Source of the DNA: CAZBGL01 sp964491375
GTDB taxonomy: Bacteria; Desulfobacterota; Deferrisomatia; Deferrisomatales; Deferrisomataceae
Direction of reading: 5' to 3'
Length of the DNA: 8,881 bases
NCBI GenBank assembly: GCA_964491375.1
Contig: CAZBGL010000024.1
Span: forward strand, 1-8,881
In this document: positions 1 to 5,931 of the stretch, piece after piece
How positions within the stretch are numbered: position 1 is the first letter of the stretch
Layout of the letters: each line of letters starts with the position of its first letter
Notes under the pieces: generated by a model
Seen by the model: the letters and a program-made list of their open reading frames with translations, nothing else
What the model was told of the DNA's origin: nothing
Database searches by the model: none
Program-made: the position numbers and the translations under genes

Positions 1-366
1 GACGCCGGTCCGGGGGTAGTGGAGCAGGCCGTAGCGGAAACCCAGCCCCAGCGAGGGGCCCAGGGCGCCCGTGAAGTCCTCCCGGTCGAACTGGGCGTCC
101 GAGAATCCCACCAGGGCGTACACGTCGACCCCGTCCGCCACGCCGGCCTGGATCCGGGCCAGCATCCGACGGCTCGAGACCTCGTCGCCGGAACCGTCCT
201 CCACATCCCGCTCCCCGTAGGCGAACCAGCCCGACACGGAGAACCCCTTGGCCCGGAGGGGGGCCGAGAGACCGCCCACCGGTCCGGCCCACGCGTGGCC
301 CAGGAACAGGCAGAGGACGACCCCGCACCCACCCGCACGGCGGAGCAGACCGGAGAGTGTGTCCAT
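1..366 (-). CDS. Exported, probably outer-membrane beta-barrel protein (N-terminal part, cut by window edge)
   Basis: Read on the minus strand, an uninterrupted frame of 122 codons runs from ATG at 366 to the left edge with no stop, so the C-terminus is missing. Residues 1-27 look like a Sec signal peptide: LRR gives the positive end, then a hydrophobic run (GVVLCLFLGH), then a signal peptidase I site after AWA (27/28). The mature part has short alternating hydrophobic/polar stretches rich in aromatics and Gly (around GFSVSGWFAYGERD and VDVYALVGF), which is typical of outer-membrane beta-strands; a later GLGFRYGLLHY segment fits the same pattern. A ribosome site GAGGGAGGA lies 7 to 8 nt upstream and supports this start. 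It is transcribed divergently from the PpiD-like gene. I do not recognise a specific family. It could be a porin-like or OmpA-barrel-like protein; the exported nature is well supported, the barrel less so. Confidence 0.72.
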   Translation of the reverse strand, partial: MDTLSGLLRRAGGCGVVLCLFLGHAWAGPVGGLSAPLRAKGFSVSGWFAYGERDVEDGSGDEVSSRRMLARIQAGVADGVDVYALVGFSDAQFDREDFTGALGPSLGLGFRYGLLHYPRTGV

Positions 367-411
367 CGTGCATCCTCCCTCGGGTTGCATTCGGTCCGAT
401 GCGGCAGGACT

Positions 412-431
412 CCGGCGCGCCCTCGCGCCGG
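412..431. other. Perfect 8-bp GC hairpin in the leader of the exported-protein gene
   Basis: CCGGCGCG at 412-419 and CGCGCCGG at 424-431 are exact inverted repeats around a 4-nt loop (CCCT). There is no T-run on either side, so it is not a classic intrinsic terminator. If the minus-strand gene is transcribed from the boxes at 439-468, the hairpin lies in its 5' leader about 45 nt before the ATG. It might stabilise the mRNA or bind a protein, but no role can be assigned. Confidence 0.5.
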
Positions 432-438
432 GGGGTTC

Positions 439-468
439 CTTAGTATCACAAGGCGGCGGGCGCTCCAA
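439..468 (-). promoter_or_regulatory. Possible sigma-70-type promoter for the exported-protein gene
   Basis: On the minus strand TTGGAG (463-468) is followed about 17 nt later by TACTAA, which is preceded by TG as in an extended -10 box (TGATACTAA). Agreement with consensus is only moderate (TTG of the -35; T, A and A of the -10). It stands out because this is one of the few A/T-containing patches in the 193-bp divergent intergenic region. It is a visual match only. Confidence 0.3.
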
Positions 469-480
469 CCCCTGGTTCGC

Positions 481-510
481 TTGATTTCGCGGCGGACCGT
501 GGTGTAGCGT
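481..510 (+). promoter_or_regulatory. Possible weak promoter for the PpiD-like gene
   Basis: TTGATT (481-486) and TAGCGT (505-510) with an 18-nt spacer lie 50 nt before the ATG at 560. The -35 shares four or five bases with consensus and the -10 only three, so this is a weak visual match. The rest of the interval 367-559 shows no gene. Confidence 0.25.
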
Positions 511-559
511 TACGCCCTTTCCCGTGGGGAGACCCGAAATCCAGGCCGGAGACCCTGCC

Positions 560-2452
560 ATGCTCAACACGATCCGCAAGAACGTCCGCAATCCCTACAT
601 CCAGGCGGCGCTGGGGGCCATCATTCTCGTGTTCATCTTTTTCTTCGGATGGGGCATGCGCTCCCAGCGGCCCACCTACGTGGCCAAGGTGAACGGGGAC
701 ACCATCGATCTTCGCACCTACCAGGAGACGTACAACCGGTTGGTGGAGTTCTACAAGCGGGTGTTTGGCGACCGGTGGGACCCGGAAAAGATCAAGGAAC
801 TCGGCCTGGGCCGCCGTGCCCTCGACCAGCTCATCGACGAGGTGCTCCTCCTCCAGGAGGCCGACCGCCGGGACATCGAGGTCTCCGACGAGGAGGTGGC
901 GGCGGCCATCCAGTCCGTCGAGGCCTTTCAGGACGGAGGGGCTTTCAGCAAGGAACGGTATCTGCGAATCCTCGAGGCCAACCGCCTCACGCCGTTGGAG
1001 TACGAGAGCGCAAAACGCCGCGAACTCCTGCTCAAAAAGGTGGAGGAGGCGATCCGTTCCGAGGTCCGGGTGACCGAGGAGGAGATCGAGGCCGAGTACC
1101 GGGAACGGAACACCCGGGGTGAGATCGCGTTCGTGGCATTCCGGCCGGCCGCGTTCGAGGCGGACGTGGAGATCGATGACGGGGCTCTGGCCGAGTTCTA
1201 CGAGGCCGAGAAGGAACGCTACCGGGAGCCGGAACGGCGGTCGGCCCGTTACATCCTCTTCGCGCCCGAGTCGTTCTTCGACGAGGTGGAGGTGTCCGAC
1301 GAAGAGGTCGCCCAGGAGTACAACTGGCGCATGGGCGAGTTCGCCGTGCCCGAGGCAGTGAGGGCCCGGCACATCCTGCTGAGGCTGCCCCCGGACGCGG
1401 ACGAGGCAAAGGAGCAGGAGGTCCGGAAGAAGATCGAGGAGATCCGCAAGAGGATCCTGGACGGGGCCGACTTCGCCAAGATGGCCCAAAAGTACTCCGA
1501 AGATCCCGGTTCCCGGGGCAACGGGGGCGACCTCGGGTATTTCGAGCGCGGGAAGATGGTGCCCGCCTTTGAGGCCGTGGCGTTCTCCCTGGAGCCCGGC
1601 ACGGTGAGCGAACCGGTCAGGACCCCGTTCGGATACCACCTGATCCTGGTGGAGGACCACCGTCAGGCCCGCCAGAAGACCCTGGACGAGGTCCGCGACC
1701 AGATCGAACAGGACATCCGCCGCCGAAAGGCCTTGGAGCTGGCCTACACCGCGGCGGACAACGTCCTCATGGACCTGGAGGACGGCCAGACCACCTGGGA
1801 GGCCCTGGCCGAGGAATACGAGGTCAAGACCACCGAGCTCATTGCGCAGGGCGAGACCCTGCCCGGGGTGGCCAAGGCCGAAGCGTTCCGGGAGATCCTC
1901 TTCTCCCTGGCACCGGACAAGCCCGGGGAACTCCTCGAGACCTCCAAGGGGACCTATCTGATCGCCGTGGCCGAGGTGCGACCCTCCGAGATCCCCCCCC
2001 TCGACAAGGTGCGGGCGCGGGTGGAGGCGGACTACCGGAAGGCCCAGGCGCGCCGCCTGGCCCAGGAAAAGGCCCTCGAATTCCTGACCGTGGCCCGGGA
2101 GAAGGGATGGGACGAGGCCGTGAAGGCCCGGGGCTTGAAGGCCGAGACCACGGGAGCGTTCGCCCAAAAGGGCGGAGCCGTGCCCCGGATCGGCTGGGCC
2201 CCGGAGCTGAAAAAGGCCGTGTTCCAGCTCCAACCGGGAGAGGTGGCCCCCGAGCCCTTCGAGGTCAACGGCGTGTATTACGCGGTGCGCCTGGTCAGCC
2301 GCACCGAACCCGACATGGACGGTCTGAAGGCCGAGCGGGACCGCATCTTGGCGGACATCCTCCCGCGCAAGCAGACCGAGCACTTCGAGGAGTACCTGAA
2401 AAGGCTCCGCAAGGAGGCCGAGATCGAGATCAACGAGGACCTGCTCATCTAA
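560..2452 (+). CDS. ppiD: PpiD-like membrane-anchored periplasmic chaperone (SurA_N plus parvulin domain)
   Basis: A 630-residue protein, close to the ~620 of E. coli PpiD and of the same architecture: a short cytoplasmic N-terminus, one membrane anchor (about residues 14-32, with ALGAIILVFIFFFGWGM), then a long charged helical SurA/PpiD-type N-domain, and a parvulin PPIase domain at about 266-365. The parvulin hallmarks are visible: RHILLRL with His271, YSEDPGSRGNGGDLGYF, VPAFEAVAFSL and FGYHLILVE with His360. Two weaker PpiC-like repeats seem to follow (around LFSLAPDKPGELLETSKGTY and VFQLQPGEVAPEP). PpiD proteins sit near the Sec translocon and help newly exported proteins fold; PPIase activity is not guaranteed in the family. 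ATG 560 is preferred over the in-frame GTG 524 because GGAGA precedes it by 7 nt and the anchor then starts normally. The 3' end overlaps the convergent ChaN-like gene by 8 bp. Confidence 0.9.
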   Translation: MLNTIRKNVRNPYIQAALGAIILVFIFFFGWGMRSQRPTYVAKVNGDTIDLRTYQETYNRLVEFYKRVFGDRWDPEKIKELGLGRRALDQLIDEVLLLQEADRRDIEVSDEEVAAAIQSVEAFQDGGAFSKERYLRILEANRLTPLEYESAKRRELLLKKVEEAIRSEVRVTEEEIEAEYRERNTRGEIAFVAFRPAAFEADVEIDDGALAEFYEAEKERYREPERRSARYILFAPESFFDEVEVSDEEVAQEYNWRMGEFAVPEAVRARHILLRLPPDADEAKEQEVRKKIEEIRKRILDGADFAKMAQKYSEDPGSRGNGGDLGYFERGKMVPAFEAVAFSLEPGTVSEPVRTPFGYHLILVEDHRQARQKTLDEVRDQIEQDIRRRKALELAYTAADNVLMDLEDGQTTWEALAEEYEVKTTELIAQGETLPGVAKAEAFREILFSLAPDKPGELLETSKGTYLIAVAEVRPSEIPPLDKVRARVEADYRKAQARRLAQEKALEFLTVAREKGWDEAVKARGLKAETTGAFAQKGGAVPRIGWAPELKKAVFQLQPGEVAPEPFEVNGVYYAVRLVSRTEPDMDGLKAERDRILADILPRKQTEHFEEYLKRLRKEAEIEINEDLLI

Positions 2453-3212
2453 GCGTGGCGAGGCGGTCCGGCGGCGAATCCCACACCACGAGACCGTGCA
2501 CGGGCGGCTCCCGGCCTGGGGCGGGCGGGCGGGCGAGCAGGGACCACAGCATTCGTACAGCGGTGCGAGTTTTCTTGTGGGCCGCTGGATACCAGCGCAG
2601 GGGCGTATCCCTCGGAGTCCCTCGGCCCAGGGTGAGGACCCGTGCGGTGGCGATTCCGAGGCGCTCCAACCGGCCTCCCAGGGAGTCCTCCGGGGGGGTG
2701 GGCACGTGCAGGTTCCCCACCAGCACCACGACCCGCTCCACCCCGCTCCGCACCGCCTCCAACACCCGCTCCGCCATGAACCCGTCCCGGTCCACCGGGG
2801 ACCGTTCCGGCGCATCCAGGGCCAGAACGTCGACCCGGGCGGGGAAGTCCCGGACCGCCCCAGCCAGCCCCTGGAACATGGCCCGGTAGGCCGGGGAATC
2901 GATCACGCGGGGGAGGAGACCGTCCGGTACCCTCCCGGTCGCTGCTGCCCGGTCCAGGAGAGGCTGGCGGTCCGCAGGGATCTCCAGCCCCACAGCCACG
3001 GTTCCCTCCCCGGAGAGCGCGCCCTCTACCAGTGCCAGGAGCAGCCCCGGGGCGCCCCAGGTCCGGTGCCGTTCCCCCAACAGCACCACCCGGGCGTGCC
3101 GGGAAAGGTTCTCGAGCGGGGTGGGCAGCCCGGCTTCGGCGGCAGAGGGCCCCACCACCAGGGCGCAGAACAGAACCGCCCGGGCCGCGCCCGGGCGGAT
3201 GGGTCTTCCCAT
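2445..3212 (-). CDS. Exported ChaN-like (Tiki/TraB/EreA superfamily) protein
   Basis: A 255-residue protein with the spaced motifs of the ChaN/DUF399 and wider Tiki/TraB/EreA superfamily: LLGERH (GERH 46-49), VAVGLEIP (Glu77) and LVGNLHVP (His169), which in characterised relatives surround a metal or haem site. ChaN of Campylobacter binds haem and is a lipoprotein; other superfamily members are metalloproteases or hydrolases, so the activity here is open. Residues 1-27 form a signal peptide (RPIRPGAAR, then AVLFCALVVG, cleavage after AEA). I see no lipobox, since the only early Cys lies inside the hydrophobic core, so a soluble periplasmic protein is likelier than a lipoprotein. GGAGG lies 8 nt before the ATG. 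It is the last gene of the minus-strand cluster, 28 nt after the FlgC-like gene, and its stop falls inside the end of the convergent ppiD-like gene. Confidence 0.8.
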   Translation of the reverse strand: MGRPIRPGAARAVLFCALVVGPSAAEAGLPTPLENLSRHARVVLLGERHRTWGAPGLLLALVEGALSGEGTVAVGLEIPADRQPLLDRAAATGRVPDGLLPRVIDSPAYRAMFQGLAGAVRDFPARVDVLALDAPERSPVDRDGFMAERVLEAVRSGVERVVVLVGNLHVPTPPEDSLGGRLERLGIATARVLTLGRGTPRDTPLRWYPAAHKKTRTAVRMLWSLLARPPAPGREPPVHGLVVWDSPPDRLATLR

Positions 3213-3240
3213 GGCGAGGGCCTCCGTGCCGGGACCGGTC

Positions 3241-3588
3241 CTAGCGCTTGATGTCCAGGAGGGTCCCGAGCATCTCGTCCTGGGTACGGAGAACCTCGAG
3301 GTTGGCCTCGAATCCCCGCTTCCCTTCGATCAGACGCGGGACCTCCCGGCTGAGTTCCACGTTGGAACCCTCGGTCACCCCCCCGGGAGCCCGCTCGTCG
3401 GGCACGGGCACACCCGGTGTCTCCACCCGTTGCAGGTGAACACCCACGCCTCCGGGCGCCTCCTCGAACACGGGTTCCACCCGCTTGTACCCCTGCGTGG
3501 CGGCGTTGGCCACGTTGCGGGCGGCCGCCTCCACCTGGACCTGACGGGCCCTCGCACCGGCAAGCGCTGCACCGATCGCCTGGGTCAT
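3241..3588 (-). CDS. Miniature FlgC-like flagellar rod-family protein (orphan)
   Basis: A 115-residue protein that joins both ends of the flagellar rod/hook family with little between them. Near the N-terminus AAARNVANAATQGYKR matches the ANNIANxxTxGYK signature of rod proteins. The C-terminal third carries EGSNVELSREVPRLIEGKRG then FEANLEVLRTQDEMLGTLLD, which follows the FlgC C-terminal helix (YEANVxVLKxxDEMLGxxLNI). Typical FlgC has about 135-150 residues, so the central part is short. Rod proteins lack a cleavable signal and are exported by the flagellar type III system; none is seen here. No other flagellar gene lies nearby: it sits between a GT9 glycosyltransferase (27 nt) and the ChaN-like gene (28 nt). 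ATG 3588 is chosen over ATG 3600 and GTG 3606 because GGAGG precedes it by 5 nt. It may be a specialised paralogue or a leftover; the frame is intact. Confidence 0.8.
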   Translation of the reverse strand: MTQAIGAALAGARARQVQVEAAARNVANAATQGYKRVEPVFEEAPGGVGVHLQRVETPGVPVPDERAPGGVTEGSNVELSREVPRLIEGKRGFEANLEVLRTQDEMLGTLLDIKR

Positions 3589-3593
3589 GGCCA

Positions 3594-3598
3594 CCTCC
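3594..3598 (-). promoter_or_regulatory. Ribosome binding site that decides the FlgC-like start
   Basis: GGAGG on the minus strand with a 5-nt spacer to ATG 3588. The same bases overlap the alternative ATG at 3600, which has no Shine-Dalgarno sequence of its own, so the downstream ATG is the better start. Confidence 0.6.
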
Positions 3599-3615
3599 AT
3601 GTGCACGGATTTCCT

Positions 3616-4647
3616 TCATACCCGATCGGCCCTGTGCCCGTTTCCCTTGACCTTTTCCCAGAGGGCGAGGGCAGCGCGGCTCACCGCATCCGGGTCGAGA
3701 TCCGCCAAGCATTCCGGCTGGGCGCAGGGAACCGGGCCGCCTGGGGTGCACGGCGCGCACTCAGCCCCCGTCCGGACGACCACCACCCACGGCCCCCGGG
3801 GCCCCCACAGACCCGGATCCGTGGGGCCGAAAACCGCCACCACGGGCACTCCCAGCAGGGCGGCCAGATGGGTGGGCCCGGCATCGTTTCCCAGGTAGAG
3901 GGCGGCCCGGGCGAGCACGCGAAGGAAGTCGCCCAGCCCGGCACAAGGGGTGAACCCTTCGGCTGCTTCCCGGAGCGGGCCGAGCCCCCCCCGCTCGGCC
4001 TCGGCCGGACCGGCCACGAGCTCGGCCCCGAGGCCGGTCTCGCGGCGGAGCACCTCCAGCACCCGGATCCAGGTCTGTGGGGGGAGATTCTTGAGCGGGC
4101 TTCCGCTTCCGGGATGGAGCACGATCCGTCGCGGTTCCCGGTACGGAAGTGCCTCTCGCCGCCAACGGGGCAGCCAGCGCTCGGCCACCCGGGGGATCCC
4201 CAGGCGGTCAAGCTGGGCTTTCTGGTAGGCAGTCACCCGTCCTCCCCCCGCCGGGGGAAAGCTGGCGATCCCCAGGATCCGGCCCCGGGCGTGCCGGATC
4301 CAGGCCGGAGGGGTGCGCCCGCCAAAGGCCAGTACGACCTCGGCGCGCGCCAGCGCGGAGAGCGCGCCGGCCGACGGCGCCCCACCCCACAAGGTGTGGC
4401 CCTCTTTTACGAGTCCGGGCAAGGGGGGAAGGCAGCCCGGAAGCAGCCGGAGCCGATCCGCAGGCCCCCAGAACCGCCACAGGAGCCCCGGGAACGCCTG
4501 CCGCACGCGCTGCATGGCGGGCAGGCTCAACACGAAGTCGCCCAGGCCTCCGGCGTGGTAGATGAGCCCTTCGGCCCGGGGCCGAGAGGGCCGGTCTTCC
4601 TGGTGTGTCACAAGCGTTCGAGAAGGGGGCTCTCTGCTGCCGTCCAT
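3616..4647 (-). CDS. Glycosyltransferase family 9 protein (ADP-heptose:LPS heptosyltransferase-like)
   Basis: About 343 residues with the two-Rossmann layout of GT9. The N-domain opens with GLIYHAGGLGDFVLSLPAMQ, equivalent to the (I/L)RxxGALGDVVxxxPA entry motif. The C-domain begins at IVLHPGSGSPLKNLPPQTW and has the nucleotide-sugar site YLGNDAGPTHLAALLG (GNDAGPTH at about 253-260) followed by VVAVFGPTDPGLWGP. A four-Cys segment (ECAPC, VPC, PEC) near the C-terminus also occurs in many GT9 enzymes. These transfer heptose or related sugars to lipid A-core or other envelope glycans from the cytoplasmic side. The exact acceptor cannot be told. The start is uncertain: ATG 4647 and GTG 4611 both lack a clear Shine-Dalgarno sequence, and homology begins only at about residue 26 of the longer form. 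It heads the cluster with the FlgC-like and ChaN-like genes and lies directly behind the tRNA terminator. Confidence 0.85.
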   Translation of the reverse strand: MDGSREPPSRTLVTHQEDRPSRPRAEGLIYHAGGLGDFVLSLPAMQRVRQAFPGLLWRFWGPADRLRLLPGCLPPLPGLVKEGHTLWGGAPSAGALSALARAEVVLAFGGRTPPAWIRHARGRILGIASFPPAGGGRVTAYQKAQLDRLGIPRVAERWLPRWRREALPYREPRRIVLHPGSGSPLKNLPPQTWIRVLEVLRRETGLGAELVAGPAEAERGGLGPLREAAEGFTPCAGLGDFLRVLARAALYLGNDAGPTHLAALLGVPVVAVFGPTDPGLWGPRGPWVVVVRTGAECAPCTPGGPVPCAQPECLADLDPDAVSRAALALWEKVKGNGHRADRV

Positions 4648-4657
4648 TCGGGTGCCC

Positions 4658-4692
4658 AAAAGCCAAAGGGCCGGCCCCTGGGCGCCGGCCCC
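4658..4692 (-). terminator. Intrinsic terminator behind tRNA-Arg
   Basis: On the minus strand GGGGCCGGC (4684-4692) pairs with GCCGGCCCT (4667-4675) over an 8-nt loop (9 pairs including one G-U) and is followed by TT GGC TTTT. It begins 10 nt after the tRNA CCA end, which suits a tRNA transcript terminator. The T tract is broken by GGC, so some read-through into the GT9 gene is plausible. Confidence 0.65.
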
Positions 4693-4701
4693 GCATCTGC
4701 C

Positions 4702-4778
4702 TGGCACGCCCGGAGGGACTCGAACCCCCGACCCCCGGATTCGAAGTCCGGCGCTCTATCCGGCTGAGCTACGGGCGC
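4702..4778 (-). tRNA. tRNA-Arg (anticodon TCG) with encoded CCA
   Basis: A complete 77-nt cloverleaf on the minus strand. The acceptor stem GCGCCCG pairs with CGGGCGT (last pair G-U), then discriminator G and genomically encoded CCA (4702-4704). The D arm is GCTC/GAGC, the anticodon arm CCGGA/TCCGG with loop CTTCGAA giving anticodon TCG, and the variable loop has 5 nt. The T arm GGGGG/CCCTC closes the standard TTCGAGT loop. TCG reads the CGA arginine codon (and, by wobble or modification, others of the CGN box). Promoter-like boxes lie upstream (4792-4820) and a hairpin terminator downstream. It is divergent from the XRE-cupin gene. tRNA genes are common integration sites, but I see no integrase or repeated 3' end in this window. 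Confidence 0.97.
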
Positions 4779-4791
4779 GCGAAGGAAACCG

Positions 4792-4820
4792 ATGCTGGCA
4801 CACCCGTCCGGCGGCGTCAA
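4792..4820 (-). promoter_or_regulatory. Probable promoter of tRNA-Arg
   Basis: On the minus strand TTGACG (4815-4820) is separated by exactly 17 nt from CAGCAT (4792-4797), which ends 13 nt before the first tRNA base. The -35 matches consensus at five of six positions and the -10 at three. Confidence 0.5.
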
Positions 4821-4840
4821 CCCGTGCGGCGCCCCGCCAG

Positions 4841-4869
4841 TTGACCAGGGACGCACGATCGTTTACAAG
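4841..4869 (+). promoter_or_regulatory. Probable promoter of the XRE-cupin/CoA-transferase operon, with possible operator
   Basis: TTGACC (4841-4846), a 17-nt spacer and TACAAG (4864-4869) form a good sigma-70-like pair (five of six and four of six), placing transcription start about 30 nt before ATG 4907. An imperfect inverted repeat, CGTTT-ACA-AGACG (4860-4872), covers the -10 box. Autoregulation by the XRE protein through such a site is an inference. Confidence 0.5.
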
Positions 4870-4906
4870 ACGTGGGGGTGTGACCGCGTGTGCCCTGGAG
4901 ACGACC

Positions 4907-5446
4907 ATGCTCGGGAAGCGCCTGAAGGAGTTTCGTAAGGCGCGCGGGTTCAGCCTGGAGGAACTCGCCCGCCGCACCGGTTTTTCCAAGAGTTTCCTCT
5001 CGCAGATCGAGAACGGGAAAAACTCCCCGTCCATCGCGAGCCTCAAGAAGATCACCCAGGCCCTGGGGGTGAGCATCGCGGACATCTTCGCCGAGGAGGA
5101 CGGGGAGAGGGTGTATTTTCTCAAGAAGGCCGACCGGAAGCCCTTCGAGGTGGTGAAGGACAAGGTGATCTTCGAGTTCGGATCGTCCAGGGTGCCCAAC
5201 CGGCGGATGGAGGTGATCTTTTTCACGCTGCTTCCGGGCGGCGAGAGCGAAGGGGAATACGCCCACGAAGGCGAGGAGTTCGGAACCGTTCTGGAGGGCA
5301 CGCTGGTTCTGGAACTGGGCGGGAGGGAGTATCGCATGGAGCCCGGAGACTCGATCTATTTCACCTCCTCCATCCCACACCGCTGGCGCAATCCGGGCCC
5401 TGAGACCATGCGGGCCATCTGGGTGATCTCGCCCCCTACCTTTTGA
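4907..5446 (+). CDS. XRE-family regulator with C-terminal cupin domain (PuuR-like)
   Basis: A 179-residue two-domain transcription factor. Residues 2-62 are an XRE helix-turn-helix (RLKEFRKARGFSLEELARRT, then FSKSFLSQIENGKNSPSI with the SQIENG recognition-helix signature, then LGVSIADIF). After a linker, residues 101-175 form a cupin_2 barrel with HEGEEFGTVLEG, YRMEPGDSIYF and IPHRWRNPG, the pattern seen in E. coli PuuR and its relatives. Such proteins bind operators as dimers and sense small molecules through the cupin; the ligand here is unknown. ATG 4907 is chosen because GGAG lies 6 nt upstream and the HTH starts immediately; the frame stays open further upstream but there runs antisense through the tRNA gene. 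It is the first gene of the operon, with the DUF2889 gene 10 nt downstream, so it likely controls that operon and itself. Confidence 0.92.
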   Translation: MLGKRLKEFRKARGFSLEELARRTGFSKSFLSQIENGKNSPSIASLKKITQALGVSIADIFAEEDGERVYFLKKADRKPFEVVKDKVIFEFGSSRVPNRRMEVIFFTLLPGGESEGEYAHEGEEFGTVLEGTLVLELGGREYRMEPGDSIYFTSSIPHRWRNPGPETMRAIWVISPPTF

Positions 5447-5456
5447 AGGCGCTCCC

Positions 5457-5930
5457 ATGACGTCCGCACAGCAGGCCCAGGACATCTTTCAGCGCAGCAT
5501 CCACTCCACGGTGCGCAGGGTGGAACCGGATCGCCTCCAGGTGGTCAGCTCCCTGCTGGATCTGGAGCATTCCTTTCACCTGGAGATGACCGTGCGCATG
5601 GAGGACGGCACGATCGAGTCCGCCCGGGCGTCGATGAGCAAGGCCCCCCTGAGCCGGTGCCTGGCCGGGGCCGAGGGGGTCTCCCGGATCGAGGGTCTGC
5701 GCATCGACCGGGGGGTGATCCGGGAGATCCACCGCCGGCTCGGCGGCCCCCGGGGATGCGCCCACATGGTGGAGCTGATCATCGACGCGGTGCGGTTGGT
5801 CTCCATGATCCGGATCGGCGCGTCGGTGAACTACTGGGACGAGCTCAAGAAGACCATGAGCGAGGAGGAGATCGTGACCGAGGGCCGCCGCCGGCTGCGA
5901 AACACCTGCCTCGTGTTCGCCGAGGACTGA
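5457..5930 (+). CDS. DUF2889 family protein (function unknown)
   Basis: A 157-residue soluble protein with no signal peptide or membrane segment. The pattern matches DUF2889: a basic, His-containing start (FQRSIHSTVRR), a two-strand part with DLEHSFHLEMTVRMEDGTIE, a conserved region ASMSKAPLSRCLAGAEGVSRIEGLRI, and a late RLGGPRGCAHMVELIIDA, whose GCxH(L/M)xEL motif (Cys101, His103 here) is the family's most recognisable feature. No biochemical role is established to my knowledge. The paired Cys/His and an upstream conserved Cys (in LSRCL) could bind a metal or serve in catalysis, but that is speculation. AAGG lies 7 nt before the ATG. It is 10 nt behind the XRE-cupin gene and ends 1 nt before the GTG of CoA-transferase subunit A, so co-translation and a role tied to acyl-CoA metabolism are likely. 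Confidence 0.82.
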   Translation: MTSAQQAQDIFQRSIHSTVRRVEPDRLQVVSSLLDLEHSFHLEMTVRMEDGTIESARASMSKAPLSRCLAGAEGVSRIEGLRIDRGVIREIHRRLGGPRGCAHMVELIIDAVRLVSMIRIGASVNYWDELKKTMSEEEIVTEGRRRLRNTCLVFAED

Positions 5931-5931
5931 C

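Noticed and set aside
446..2815. Very long minus-strand open frame opposite the PpiD-like gene
   Set aside because: It is the antisense shadow of a clearly recognisable PpiD-like protein in GC-rich DNA; its product is Leu/Gly/His-rich with no domain, and it also crosses the ChaN-like gene in another frame.
3121..4767. 548-codon plus-strand open frame opposite the GT9/FlgC-like/ChaN-like cluster
   Set aside because: It overlaps three recognisable minus-strand genes and the tRNA, and its product is low-complexity Pro/Gly/Arg with no motif.
4702..4778. tRNA-Arg as an integration site for a mobile element
   Set aside because: No integrase, no repeat of the tRNA 3' end and no shift in composition are visible in the window.
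4562..4906. In-frame N-terminal extension of the XRE-cupin gene
   Set aside because: It would run antisense through tRNA-Arg and through the promoter boxes; ATG 4907 has a ribosome site and begins at the usual HTH start.
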